Below are positions 43,230 to 51,830 of a stretch of 64,000 nt of DNA, one piece after another. The position numbers were made by a program, and so were the translations under genes. The notes beneath the pieces were generated by a model that was not told the DNA's origin, ran no database searches, and was given only the letters and a program-made list of their open reading frames with translations. The stretch is from Halobacillus_A sp043497005 (GTDB lineage: Bacteria; Bacillota; Bacilli; Bacillales; Halobacillaceae), in contig NZ_JBIEKE010000002.1 of NCBI RefSeq assembly GCF_043497005.1, positions 1,240,001 through 1,304,000 of the forward strand, in the 5' to 3' direction. Within the stretch, counting starts at the first letter, position 1, and each line of letters opens with the position of its first letter.

Positions 43230-44402
43230 ATGTGGAACAATATTTTTGAAGCCATTGAGGATCAATATGAGAATATGGTGAGCACGCGCCGCTACTTACA
43301 CCAGCATCCAGAAGTATCTTTTGAAGAAACAGAAACATCTGCATTCATTCAGAAAACGTATGACCGCTTAGGCATTCCATACGAAAAAAATGTAGGGGGG
43401 AATGGAGTTCTCGCTACTTTAAAAGGGGGAAAACCTGGTAAAAAAATTGCGTTACGAGCTGACTTCGACGCTCTTCCGATTCATGAAGAAAATGATGTGG
43501 AATACAAATCAAAAGTCGACGGCGTGATGCACGCATGCGGTCACGACGGTCATACAGCCGCTTTATTAGGACTGGCTGAAGCCATTTTACCTTTCCAGGA
43601 AGAATTACCAGGAACGATCGTTTTTTTACACCAGCACGCCGAGGAATACGCCCCCGGCGGAGCTAAACCGATTATAGAGTCTGGAGCCCTGGATGATGTA
43701 GACGCTGTCTTTGGTACTCATTTATGGGTCAACACGCCTACGGGAGTCATTCAAACGACAAAAGGGCCTTTTATGGCTGGAGCCGATCGTTTTCATATTA
43801 CAGTTAAAGGAAAGGGCGGACACGGTGCCATTCCTCATCAGACGAAGGATGCCATTGTGATCGCTTCTCAAATTGTTTCCTCTTTACAACAAATCGCCAG
43901 CAGACGAGTAAATCCTTTGGACACTGCTGTATTAACAGTGGGTACGTTCGAGTCAGGTGATGCTTTTAACGTTATTGCGGATTCTGCTTTTTTAACAGGA
44001 ACTGTTCGAACGTTTAGACCTGAGGTACAGGAATTAATCATCGAAGAAATGGAAAAAGTGATTAAAGGAGCATGCACGGGGAATGATGCAGATTATGAAT
44101 TTGACTATTTTAAAGGTTATACACCTGTAGTCAATCACGAAAAGGAAGCCTCATTAATTTTACGTGATGCCCCTAAAGCTGATGCTTCCCTTACTACGGA
44201 AGAAGTGGAACCTGTCATGGCAGGTGAGGATTTTGCTTATTACTTGGAAAACAAGCCGGGAGCCTTTTACTTTACAGGCGCCCAAATTCCAGATCATTAT
44301 TATCCGCACCATCATCCAAAATTTGATTTTGATGAAAAGGCGCTCCCACACGCCGCCAAAACCTTGATTCAAGCTTACCGTTCTTATCAGGAACAAGCCT
44401 AA
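43230..44402 (+). CDS. yhaA: M20-family amidohydrolase YhaA
   Basis: This 390-aa metallohydrolase belongs to the aminoacylase/hippurate-hydrolase group. Metal-binding motifs are visible: HACGHDGHTAALLG near residue 100, HQHAEEYAPGGA with two glutamates near 135, and a dimerisation domain with GKGGHGAIPHQTKD. The substrate is probably an N-acyl amino acid. AAGGAGAGGTCGAAACT precedes ATG 43230. It ends convergently with ecsC, overlapping by four bases, which matches the yhaA-ecs order of B. subtilis. Confidence 0.87.
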   Translation: MWNNIFEAIEDQYENMVSTRRYLHQHPEVSFEETETSAFIQKTYDRLGIPYEKNVGGNGVLATLKGGKPGKKIALRADFDALPIHEENDVEYKSKVDGVMHACGHDGHTAALLGLAEAILPFQEELPGTIVFLHQHAEEYAPGGAKPIIESGALDDVDAVFGTHLWVNTPTGVIQTTKGPFMAGADRFHITVKGKGGHGAIPHQTKDAIVIASQIVSSLQQIASRRVNPLDTAVLTVGTFESGDAFNVIADSAFLTGTVRTFRPEVQELIIEEMEKVIKGACTGNDADYEFDYFKGYTPVVNHEKEASLILRDAPKADASLTTEEVEPVMAGEDFAYYLENKPGAFYFTGAQIPDHYYPHHHPKFDFDEKALPHAAKTLIQAYRSYQEQA

Positions 44403-45106
44403 CGGAGCAGGCGGAGGCGATGAACATTCATCGTCGTCTCCCCTAACTGCTCCAACAGCCTTCCATTGGCTACATACCCAACAACAGCCCCCAAGCCAGG
44501 TAAAAGCTGCATAAGTTTCACGAGATCAATCGTATCTCGATACTCTATCTGCAGGGTTTTCCAATCGATTTGCTTCCTTGTCTCTCCTTCATTTTCCCAA
44601 TTCACTAACAAGTCTCTCACTTTAACCCGCTGCTCATCACTTGAAAAAGCCAGCATAAAAATGTGGAGTAAAAACACTCTTTCTTCATATCGATGGACGT
44701 CCAGCCCATAATATTGTCCCGCGTCAAATAAGAACTTCATTTTGATGCTTAATAATAATGGAAAGTCAGCCACTCCAAGCCAGAAACCACCAGCTCCAGT
44801 ACCTGCCCCTTCCCAGGAGGCCGTCGATTTATATTGTTGCAGACGTTCGATCACCAGTTGTTCACGTTCGTAGAATGACCAGCCTTCTTGTTGCTCGATA
44901 GGACGGATATATTGCGACGACGTTAAAGATAATTCAATCATTTTTTTAATACTTTCAGTCACAACGGAATGAACTCGCTCTGGGATTTTTTTATTCACCT
45001 TCGATTGAAACCCTTTTGAGGTTCTTTGAATCACGCCAGAACGCTTCTCAAGTGATCGGCTCCAACGCAGGGCTTCTTTATACTTCTTCTCTTCATAATT
45101 TCTCAT
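44399..45106 (-). CDS. ecsC: EcsC
   Basis: This 235-aa protein matches the EcsC family: IPERVHSVVTESIKKMIELSL, then GAGTGAGGFWLGVADFPLLLSIKMKFLFDAGQYYG-type core. I place the start at ATG 45106 behind GGAGGGTTATC; the frame continues 71 codons upstream inside ecsB but without a start signal. The length equals that of B. subtilis EcsC. Its role beside the EcsAB transporter is unknown. Confidence 0.87.
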   Translation of the reverse strand: MRNYEEKKYKEALRWSRSLEKRSGVIQRTSKGFQSKVNKKIPERVHSVVTESIKKMIELSLTSSQYIRPIEQQEGWSFYEREQLVIERLQQYKSTASWEGAGTGAGGFWLGVADFPLLLSIKMKFLFDAGQYYGLDVHRYEERVFLLHIFMLAFSSDEQRVKVRDLLVNWENEGETRKQIDWKTLQIEYRDTIDLVKLMQLLPGLGAVVGYVANGRLLEQLGETTMNVHRLRLLR

Positions 45107-45141
45107 GATAACCCTCCAAAAATGCGGCCACCGCATATGTC

Positions 45142-46356
45142 TTACACCAGACGTGGTTTCACGTAGCTTTGAATAAAGATGTAGGTGAACAACGTGCCTC
45201 CTGCCGCCACGATGATTACACCTGTCAAATTCCACTGCATTAAGAACAGCAACGTAAATAATATGGTTTGAAAAAGCATCAGCTGCTTTAAGAAGGTAAG
45301 CATCGCTTGCTGCTTCCATTCTTTTTTAACAGGATATAAATCGAGCCAAACAATGATTCTGTGATGATTCCAAAGTGACATCATTTGAAAAGCACTTAAG
45401 TAAAGGAAAAGAATTGCGAAAGCAACCTTAACCCATAGATTAGGAACAAACCAAATCGCAAGGCCACCAATTGCAATTAACCGGAAATACATCCCTAAAT
45501 AATCGCTGCTCCTAATAAAAGTAATCCGATACAAATAGGTAAACGTCTCGTTCTGACGATAAGGGATAGAAGTGGTCAATAATCGTACAAGCGCATGTCG
45601 TTTCTTTACTGTATTTCGTAAATGAGGCACATCCGTAAACATGTTGGCAATCCGGTAAAAAGTTCGCATTCTAGCTTGATCTTTAAGAACTAGCAAATCA
45701 AAGACGAGGCCGGCCTTTTTACTTGAATATTGGTAAATATAAATCACTAAACCAACAAGAATGATAGTTACTATACCTACAAATAAAAGTTCATTTTCCG
45801 CAAAGAAAAAGAACAAACTAATGGTAACTATGGTTCTAATCGTTTGATCAGTCAAACGAATCACAGGGTTTCTTTCTTTTAACATCCACCAATTCGCAAA
45901 CATGTTTAACGCTTTAACCACAAGCAATCCAACAAGCATGTAAAGATAATGGTTCATTCCTAATTCAGGATAGGATTCAAAGTAAAGCGGTCCCAGGGCA
46001 GCCACAACAAGAAAGACTAAATAAAGCTGTATGATGAAGCTGTATCCTAAGCATCGCTTGAAATAACCCTTTAACTGGTGTTCAGCAGGTAAGAGAAACA
46101 CTAAATCAGGTTCCTTTAATAAAGTTCGAACAGGGCTGTAGCTGGCCGCCAGTCCAAAAACAACACCTATGACCCAGGCTGTCGGAAAGTCTTCCGGAAG
46201 ATCCACCAGCCACCTCTGATAGTAGTAGGCAAGGGCTGAGATAAAAAAGAACATAGCAATCGCAATATGCCCATTAAAAATATATTTTAAATACCGGCTT
46301 GTTTCTTTAATATGAGCCTGAAAACGCTGACTCCATAAATCTCTTGCATTAATCAT
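45142..46356 (-). CDS. ecsB: ABC transporter permease EcsB
   Basis: This 404-aa polytopic membrane protein has around eight helices. It is the permease partner of EcsA; Ecs mutants in B. subtilis are defective in secretion, competence and intramembrane proteolysis by RasP. The start AAGGAAGACGCCG-ATG overlaps the ecsA stop by eight bases. Features include ARDLWSQRF at the start and KEPDLVFLLPAE in a loop. Confidence 0.88.
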   Translation of the reverse strand: MINARDLWSQRFQAHIKETSRYLKYIFNGHIAIAMFFFISALAYYYQRWLVDLPEDFPTAWVIGVVFGLAASYSPVRTLLKEPDLVFLLPAEHQLKGYFKRCLGYSFIIQLYLVFLVVAALGPLYFESYPELGMNHYLYMLVGLLVVKALNMFANWWMLKERNPVIRLTDQTIRTIVTISLFFFFAENELLFVGIVTIILVGLVIYIYQYSSKKAGLVFDLLVLKDQARMRTFYRIANMFTDVPHLRNTVKKRHALVRLLTTSIPYRQNETFTYLYRITFIRSSDYLGMYFRLIAIGGLAIWFVPNLWVKVAFAILFLYLSAFQMMSLWNHHRIIVWLDLYPVKKEWKQQAMLTFLKQLMLFQTILFTLLFLMQWNLTGVIIVAAGGTLFTYIFIQSYVKPRLV

Positions 46357-47092
46357 CGGCGTCTTCCTTTGTTAACTGGATATAAATATCATCTAAAGAG
46401 GCACGCGGCTTTCCAAATGATTGGCGCAGCTCCTCTAAAGTACCAAGGGCACGGATTTCTCCATCATGTAAAATGACAAATCTGTCACAATACTTTTCAG
46501 CCGTCGCCAATATATGGGTTGACATGAGTATACCCGCTCCCTTCTCCTTCATTTCCTCCATGAGTTCCAGGTAAGATTGAATGCCTAAAGGGTCTAAACC
46601 AACGAAGGGTTCGTCTACAATGTAGAGGTCTGGCTCAATTAAGAATGCACACATGATCATCACCTTTTGTCTCATCCCTTTAGAAAAGTGAACAGGAAAC
46701 CAGTTCAACTTTTTAGACAAACGGAACTCTTTGAGCAGCGGATCAAGTCTCTTCTTAAACGTTGCTTCAGGAATATTATAAGCCATTGCCGTTAAATGAA
46801 GATGTTCGTATAACGTCAGTTCATCATAAAGAATCGGAACTTCTGGAATATAGCCGAGCTGCTGGCGATAGCCTTCGGGATTTTCATCAAATGTTGTCCC
46901 ATTAATAGCCACCTTTCCTTTTTTCGCCTGCATCATTCCAATCACATGTTTAATGGTCGTACTCTTCCCTGCTCCATTTAGTCCGATTAAACCTACTATT
47001 TCATTTGGGAAAACATCAAACGAGATCCCATGCAGTACATTTTTATGGGTGTACCCTCCATATAAATCTTCTATATGTAATAATGAGTTCAA
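46349..47092 (-). CDS. ecsA: ABC transporter ATPase EcsA
   Basis: This 247-aa ATPase has Walker A GLNGAGKST, the signature HFSKGMRQKVM, Walker B YIVDEPFVGLDP and the H-loop STHI. I choose TTG 47092, six bases after AGAGGG, which yields MNSLLHIEDLYGGYT and exactly 247 residues as in B. subtilis EcsA; upstream ATG codons at 47113 and 47158 lack a ribosome-binding site. It heads the ecsABC operon and is divergent from hit. Confidence 0.9.
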   Translation of the reverse strand: MNSLLHIEDLYGGYTHKNVLHGISFDVFPNEIVGLIGLNGAGKSTTIKHVIGMMQAKKGKVAINGTTFDENPEGYRQQLGYIPEVPILYDELTLYEHLHLTAMAYNIPEATFKKRLDPLLKEFRLSKKLNWFPVHFSKGMRQKVMIMCAFLIEPDLYIVDEPFVGLDPLGIQSYLELMEEMKEKGAGILMSTHILATAEKYCDRFVILHDGEIRALGTLEELRQSFGKPRASLDDIYIQLTKEDADD

Positions 47093-47246
47093 ATTAATCC
47101 CTCTTTCTCGCATACTGCTTTCTAATAAAATTTTATCATAATCTAATGAGCGTGACACTTAAACACCATAGATGGCTTACAATCGAGAAATATATCCCTT
47201 TTATGATACAATTATACAAAACAATTATGTAAGGAGTGACGAAAAA

Positions 47247-47678
47247 ATGAATCATGACAGTAACTGTATTTTTTGTAAGATCATTAACGGAGACATCCCA
47301 TCAGCGAAAGTATATGAAGACGAAGACGTGTATGCGTTCCTTGATATCAGCCAAGTAACAAAAGGGCACACTCTCGTTATTCCAAAGACACATACAAAAG
47401 ATATTTATTCAACAAATGAGCAGGTTGCTGAAAAATTGTTCGCTCGCATCCCAAAAGTAGCCAGCGCCCTCAAGAGTGCTTTTCAGCCTATTGGACTGAA
47501 TCTCCTGAATAATAACGAAGAACCGGCCGGCCAATCTGTTTTCCATTTACATATTCACCTTATCCCCCGCTATGGTGAATATGATGGATTTGAACCAAAT
47601 TGGATCGTTCACACAGATGATTATTCAAACGAAGAACTTCAAGCCATGGCCAAAGAAATTAACAGCCGAATCGGCTAG
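47247..47678 (+). CDS. hit: HIT-family hydrolase
   Basis: This 143-aa cytoplasmic histidine-triad protein has the catalytic motif HLHIHLIPRY and N-terminal CIFCKIINGDIPS. HIT enzymes hydrolyse nucleoside phosphoramidates. ATG 47247 follows GTAAGGAGTGACG; the frame extends upstream to 47172 without a start signal. It lies divergent from ecsA, as in B. subtilis. Confidence 0.92.
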   Translation: MNHDSNCIFCKIINGDIPSAKVYEDEDVYAFLDISQVTKGHTLVIPKTHTKDIYSTNEQVAEKLFARIPKVASALKSAFQPIGLNLLNNNEEPAGQSVFHLHIHLIPRYGEYDGFEPNWIVHTDDYSNEELQAMAKEINSRIG

Positions 47679-47683
47679 TCAAC

Positions 47684-47711
47684 TTGTAAAATCAACTGGT
47701 TTTGCTATAAT
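47684..47711 (+). promoter_or_regulatory. Promoter of trpP
   Basis: TTGTAA at 47684 and TATAAT at 47706 are spaced 16 bases apart, immediately after the hit stop. A leader of about 75 bases leads to the trpP start. Confidence 0.65.
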
Positions 47712-47747
47712 AATGTATGCATCTGCAACCGATCAAAGGATACGGTT

Positions 47748-47784
47748 GAGGTGAAATAGAGGAGTTTAGTAGAGAAGAGGAGAG
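47748..47784 (+). promoter_or_regulatory. TRAP-binding site over the trpP ribosome-binding site
   Basis: The leader contains (G/T)AG triplets starting at 47748, 47757, 47762, 47767, 47772, 47777 and 47782. The last six are spaced exactly five bases apart, the periodicity required by the TRAP ring. The ladder ends within the ribosome-binding site (AGAGGAGAG, 47776-47784), nine bases before the trpP ATG, so tryptophan-charged TRAP should block translation. Confidence 0.75.
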
Positions 47785-47792
47785 AAAAACAA

Positions 47793-48317
47793 ATGAATAC
47801 ACGAGTTTTAGTTATGCTTTCATTATTAGTCGGAATGGGTGCGGTTTTGCACGCTGTCCTGCCGCCATTTTTCTTAGGAATGCGGCCTGATATGATGCTT
47901 GCGATGATGTTTTTAGGCATTATCCTATTTCCTAAGCTGCCGTACGTCTTGATTTTATCCGCTGCTTCCGGGATGATTTCAGCTTTAACTACGACGGTAC
48001 CAGGCGGACAACTGGCAAATTTAATTGATAAGCCCATTACTGCGCTCATCTTTTTTGCACTATTTTTAAGCTTACGTAATGTGCTGAAACATAGTGCAGC
48101 ACCTGTTTTAACAGCGATAGGTACGCTCATTAGCGGAACTATATTTCTAAGCTGTGTCCTTTTTGTCATTGGAATGATGGAAGCTAGCTTTGGAGCCATG
48201 TTCTTGACGATTGTACTGCCTACAGCAGTTATTAATACGGCAGCCATAGTAGTTATTTATCCAGTGGCACAAACTATACTCAAGCGTACAACACCAGCTC
48301 AGCTTATGAGCGTTTAA
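47793..48317 (+). CDS. trpP: Tryptophan transporter TrpP
   Basis: This 174-aa membrane protein has five to six helices. The pattern VLPPFFLGMRPDMMLAMMFLG and TTTVPGGQLANLIDKP matches TrpP (YhaG), a probable tryptophan importer. It lies between hit and yhaH as in B. subtilis. Regulation by TRAP is supported by the triplet ladder in its leader. A terminator follows 30 bases after the stop. Confidence 0.88.
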   Translation: MNTRVLVMLSLLVGMGAVLHAVLPPFFLGMRPDMMLAMMFLGIILFPKLPYVLILSAASGMISALTTTVPGGQLANLIDKPITALIFFALFLSLRNVLKHSAAPVLTAIGTLISGTIFLSCVLFVIGMMEASFGAMFLTIVLPTAVINTAAIVVIYPVAQTILKRTTPAQLMSV

Positions 48318-48346
48318 AGCAAAAAGGTGGTCTTAGTCATCACCCA

Positions 48347-48378
48347 AGGCCGCTACTTGAATTTGTAGCGGCCTGTTT
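48347..48378 (+). terminator. Terminator of trpP
   Basis: AGGCCGCTAC pairs with GTAGCGGCCT around TTGAATTT, followed by a T-rich run. Confidence 0.85.
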
Positions 48379-48457
48379 TATTTCAATTATTAGGTTTTAA
48401 ACGTACATATTAAGAGAAAATAATAAATAGTCATAGTTTCTGAAAGGAGTTTTTCTC

Positions 48458-48859
48458 ATGGCAAATGCGAAATCTTTAGTTTTAGGGATCATCATTGGTG
48501 GTGCTGCAAGTGCTGCTTACACATTACTCAATACTCCATCTTCCGGGCGAGACTTCCGGGAAAACGCTCGATTGAAAAGTGAAAATCTAAAAACTACGAT
48601 CTTAAGCCTGAAGGAAGAAGGATTACAACTAAAAGATCAAATTGCTCAAACGTCAAAAGAAGGTGCTGAACTTATCAAAGAGTTGACTGATGACGTAAAG
48701 AGCTCGGTCGAAAGCTGGAAGCGCACAGTTGAACCTCATCAGAAAAACATCCAGAAATATTTAGAGCAAATCGAAGAAAGCTTAAAAGAACTTGAAGAAA
48801 AAGCTAAAGCTGAGCAGAATACAGATCCAGCCGACGAAGATACTCAGCCTAGCCACTAG
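48458..48859 (+). CDS. yhaH: YtxH-domain protein YhaH
   Basis: This 133-aa protein has an N-terminal membrane-spanning YtxH segment (LVLGIIIGGAASAAYTLL, about 6-25) and a long coiled coil of lysine/glutamate repeats; the tail is acidic. YtxH proteins are linked to general stress in Bacillus, but the role is unknown. GAAAGGAGTTTTTCTC precedes ATG 48458. Confidence 0.87.
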   Translation: MANAKSLVLGIIIGGAASAAYTLLNTPSSGRDFRENARLKSENLKTTILSLKEEGLQLKDQIAQTSKEGAELIKELTDDVKSSVESWKRTVEPHQKNIQKYLEQIEESLKELEEKAKAEQNTDPADEDTQPSH

Positions 48860-48870
48860 TACCTATTCAA

Positions 48871-48912
48871 AGAGAGTTTTCAGAGTGAGGGACCTGAGAA
48901 TTCTCTTTTTTA
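48871..48912 (+). terminator. Terminator of yhaH
   Basis: AGAGAGTTTTCAG and CTGAGAATTCTCT pair with G-T pairs and precede a T-run. Confidence 0.75.
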
Positions 48913-48984
48913 ATGGCTGCGTGTAACTCTAGAAACACGTAGATAAAAGATGTATCATTACTTCCTCCATCTTTTTTAAAAAAT

Positions 48985-49256
48985 GGGACATAACTAAATA
49001 AAACAAAAAATAATCCGAACGATTCTAGAGAAATCATTTCGGATTATTTATGTTGATGAGACTCCACACCACCGCTCCGTCAAAACACTCCGCTTTCCGT
49101 GGGCACGGCCTCAGCTTCCTCGGAAAGCAAAGAGCGCTTTCCTGCGGGATCTTCGACTCGCGCTGTTCCCACAGGAGTCTGCGTGTTTTGGCTACGCTAA
49201 TGATCTGCGTGTATGCATTCGTTCGTTTTTTGAATTCCCTGCTTTAGGTATGTCCC
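48985..49256. mobile_element. MITE-like element, copy 3 (longest)
   Basis: GGGACATAACTAAA at the left and TTTAGGTATGTCCC at the right form terminal inverted repeats with one mismatch. The left-end hairpin AATAATCCGAA is the same as in copies at 4193 and 31733. The interior holds a full palindromic unit (49081-49190). A 65-codon frame inside (49050-49247) has no ribosome-binding site and is not a gene. Confidence 0.75.
49081..49190 (-). repeat. Structured palindromic repeat, copy B
   Basis: Nested stems are CAAAACAC/GTGTTTTG (outermost), ACTCC/GGAGT, GTGGG at 49099 with CCCAC at 49168, and an inner GGAAAGC/GCTTTCC hairpin. Read on the minus strand, GGGAACAGCGCGAG and AGCTGAGGCCGTGCCCACGG match copy A at 2219. 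Confidence 0.75.
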
Positions 49257-49425
49257 GGCCTCTTAGTCTGTCGTAAAAAAATGAATATAAATATGGCGTC
49301 TCTGGTTCCTGCATTAGATTCTAAAGAAAAGGAACAGGAAAAAGCGCCGCTTTCACAGGGCAAGGAGGGAAAGTCTCTAACCGTTTAGACGGATTTTCCG
49401 TCATCCACTAGCTGCTTTTATCGAA

Positions 49426-49553
49426 AAAGGGTTTTAGGAAACGACGAGACTCCTATGGGAGATACGAATAAGGTGTGACCCCGGAAGGCTGATAAAGCCT
49501 GAGGAGGCACACCATTCGCCCATGGAAAGGGAGTCGTTTCCTAAAACCCTTTC
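49426..49553. repeat. Structured palindromic element with 20-bp terminal repeats
   Basis: AAAGGGTTTTAGGAAACGAC at 49426 and its exact complement at 49534 are 20-bp perfect terminal inverted repeats. Inside are CTCC/GGAG, TGGG/CCCA and GGTGTG/CACACC with inner GGCT/AGCC. The order ACTCCTATGGGA...GCCCATGGAAAGGGAGT resembles the plan of copy B. No ORF is present. Confidence 0.75.
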
Positions 49554-49608
49554 CTCTTGCTAACGCCAGAATTGTTTACACTAACTAAAGTTTCTCCCCA
49601 AGCTGAAA

Positions 49609-49637
49609 AAATCCGCCCCTATCTGGAGGCGGATTTT
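49609..49637 (-). terminator. Terminator of opuA operon
   Basis: AAAATCCGCC and GGCGGATTTT pair on the minus strand with a following T-run, ten bases beyond the opuAB stop. The operon therefore ends after opuAB. Confidence 0.85.
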
Positions 49638-49646
49638 TCTGTTTAG

Positions 49647-50498
49647 TTAGGTTTGATCTCCACGCTGGGTATTTAAATTTTGCGCGAAGCGGTCAATAAT
49701 GATCGCCAGGATTACAATTCCAAGTCCTGCGACAAAGCCCGTTCCTACATCGGCACGCTGAAGACCAGTAATTACGGTCTGCCCTAACCCTTTAGCACCG
49801 ATCATAGAAGCAATAACTACCATCGATAACGAAAGCATAACAGTCTGGTTAATACCAGCCATGATAGTCTTCTTAGCCATAGGCAGCTGTACTTTAAATA
49901 ACTTTTGAGTCCCAGTCGTCCCAAAAGCATCTGACGCTTCAATAAGTTCATGAGACACTTGTCTAATGCCCAAGTTTGTAAATCGAACAGTCGGTGGTGT
50001 TGCAAAAATAACGGAAGCAAATACGCCTGGCACCATCCCGATACTAAAGAAAGCAACGGCTGGAATCAAATAAACAAAAGCCGGCATAGTCTGCATGAAA
50101 TCGAGTACGGGGGTAAGAAGCTGCTCCACGGGTTTACTTTTCGCCATCCATATCCCAAAAGGGACACCTATAATGACTGAAATTAAACTAGCGAATATGA
50201 CGAGAGTAAATGTGTTCATTAACTCAGACCATAGTTCTTGGTTTTGGATAAACCATAAACCCACTATAGAAAAAACGGGTAAACCAAAGCGTTTCTTGGA
50301 TACGAAAAAGGCCAGTACGGCTACGACCGTAATAAATAACCAAATAGGAATAGACATCAATACCGTCTCAGCAAAAAACTCAATAAAATCTCCAAAATCA
50401 TCTTTAATAAAATTAAATATACCGCTAAACGTAACTTTAATCCAATCCGTGGCATTAGAGATCCACTCTGCCACTGGAAGTTTAGGCATTAGTTCCAT
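49647..50498 (-). CDS. opuAB: Glycine betaine ABC transporter permease OpuAB
   Basis: This 283-aa permease has about six helices and the BPD-type EAA loop (SHELIEASDAFGTTGTQKLFKVQLP). MELMPKLPVAEWISNATDWI at the start and FGIWMAKSKPVEQLLTPVLDFMQTMPAFVYLIP resemble OpuAB/ProW. It imports the osmoprotectant glycine betaine, important in salt. It overlaps opuAA by 17 bases. No opuAC binding-protein gene follows. Confidence 0.92.
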   Translation of the reverse strand: MELMPKLPVAEWISNATDWIKVTFSGIFNFIKDDFGDFIEFFAETVLMSIPIWLFITVVAVLAFFVSKKRFGLPVFSIVGLWFIQNQELWSELMNTFTLVIFASLISVIIGVPFGIWMAKSKPVEQLLTPVLDFMQTMPAFVYLIPAVAFFSIGMVPGVFASVIFATPPTVRFTNLGIRQVSHELIEASDAFGTTGTQKLFKVQLPMAKKTIMAGINQTVMLSLSMVVIASMIGAKGLGQTVITGLQRADVGTGFVAGLGIVILAIIIDRFAQNLNTQRGDQT

Positions 50499-51684
50499 TC
50501 AGGTTCACCTCATTTCCAGCTAATGCTGCAATAACAGCACCGCGTACAATAATACCAACTAACTTTTCATCTTCGACAACGGCAATAGGTACAGGAGAAT
50601 CATGGATAATTGTGAAAATTTCATTCATGGCTGTATCTTTTTGTACTTTTGGAACATCTGTACGTAAGATTGATTTCAACTCTTTAATTTCCTGCTTAGC
50701 CGCTTCTGATACATCATCAGCCGTTACATAGCCGTACAGCTTTCGTTTTGCATCTGTTACGTAAATACTTGATAGCCCTTCTTTACGCATTCTTTCGAGC
50801 GCGGTCCTAGGACCATGCTTTTCAACGTCTACTGTTTCTGGTCGTTTCATAACATTTTCGGCAGTAAGAACTTTCGCTCGATCAACATCTTCTACGAATT
50901 TCTCAACGTACTCGTTGGCTGGATTTACTAAAATTTCTTCCGGTGTTCCTATTTGTACGATACGACCATCTTTCATAAGGGCGATACGATCGCCTATTCG
51001 AAGAGCTTCATCTAAGTCGTGCGTAATAAAGAGAATCGTTTTTCTCATAGATTCTTGGAGTTCGAGAAGTTCATCTTGCATCTCTTTACGAATTAATGGA
51101 TCCAAGGCAGAGAAAGCTTCATCCATGAGCAGTACTTCTGGATCGTTGGCTAATGCACGCGCTAGTCCAACACGCTGCTGCATTCCCCCTGAGAGCTGTC
51201 CAGGATATTGGTGAATGTATCCGCCTAATCCGACCATCTCAAGCGATTCCTGTGCTTTCTTTTTCCTTTCCTGCTTGTCTAACCCTTGGACTTCCAGCCC
51301 AAATTCTGCATTTTCAAGAACTGTACGATGAGGAAAAAGTCCAAAGCGCTGAAAAACCATACTCAGCTTTTGACGACGTACATTCCGTAACGATTTACTG
51401 TCCATCTTGGCTAAGTCTTTTCCGTCAATCATGACGCTTCCTTCTGTGGGGTCGATTAACCGATTAATGAGTCGAACTAACGTCGATTTACCGCTTCCGG
51501 AAAGACCCATAATAACGAAGATTTCTCCTTCTTCTACATTAAATGAGGCACGGTTTACCCCCACCGTGTTACCTGTTTTTTCTAAAATTTCATCTTTGGA
51601 AAGACCATCATCCAAATATTTTGTGGCTTTTTTAGCGTTCCTTCCAAAAATCTTAGATAAGTTTTTTACTTCTATAATTGGCAC
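50482..51684 (-). CDS. opuAA: Glycine betaine ABC transporter ATPase OpuAA
   Basis: This ATPase of about 400 residues has Walker A GLSGSGKST, signature LSGGMQQRVG, Walker B LLMDEAFSALDP and two C-terminal CBS domains (RKEGLSSIYVTDAKRK; HDSPVPIAVVEDE) that in OpuA sense ionic strength. GTG 51684 follows GAGGTG with good spacing; GTG 51693 overlaps it. It is divergent from a GbsR-type regulator, with a palindrome between them. Confidence 0.93.
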   Translation of the reverse strand: MPIIEVKNLSKIFGRNAKKATKYLDDGLSKDEILEKTGNTVGVNRASFNVEEGEIFVIMGLSGSGKSTLVRLINRLIDPTEGSVMIDGKDLAKMDSKSLRNVRRQKLSMVFQRFGLFPHRTVLENAEFGLEVQGLDKQERKKKAQESLEMVGLGGYIHQYPGQLSGGMQQRVGLARALANDPEVLLMDEAFSALDPLIRKEMQDELLELQESMRKTILFITHDLDEALRIGDRIALMKDGRIVQIGTPEEILVNPANEYVEKFVEDVDRAKVLTAENVMKRPETVDVEKHGPRTALERMRKEGLSSIYVTDAKRKLYGYVTADDVSEAAKQEIKELKSILRTDVPKVQKDTAMNEIFTIIHDSPVPIAVVEDEKLVGIIVRGAVIAALAGNEVNLNGTNA

Positions 51685-51814
51685 TGCAGTCACCTCTTCT
51701 TGTTAGCATTCATTTGGAGTATTTTCACGATCATCAACACACCTTATACACTGTAACCTATTTGTAACATAAAGTTCAAACCATAAATTCTATCAATTAA
51801 GTTTAAAAATAACA

Positions 51815-51830
51815 TACAGTTTAAACTGTA
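51815..51830. promoter_or_regulatory. Palindromic operator between opuAA and GbsR-type gene
   Basis: TACAGTTTAAACTGTA is a perfect 16-bp palindrome in the 262-base divergent intergenic region. The core GTTTAAAC resembles the palindrome before the second GbsR-type gene at 57869. It is likely the operator of the divergent regulator. Confidence 0.6.

Larger units (their letters stand above)
48860..49646. other. Gene-free region with nested repeats
   Basis: These 787 bases hold a yhaH terminator, a TIR element with an internal palindromic unit, a second palindromic element and the opuA terminator. Between the elements (49257-49425) I see no gene, only a small GACGG/CCGTC hairpin. In B. subtilis opuAC would follow opuAB at this place. 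Confidence 0.7.

Noticed and set aside
45107..45319. N-terminal 71-codon extension of ecsC
   Set aside because: It lies inside ecsB in another frame. The internal ATG 45106 has GGAGGG and gives the normal EcsC length.
49050..49247. 65-codon plus frame in the repeat region
   Set aside because: It is the accidental translation of a palindromic repeat inside the TIR element.
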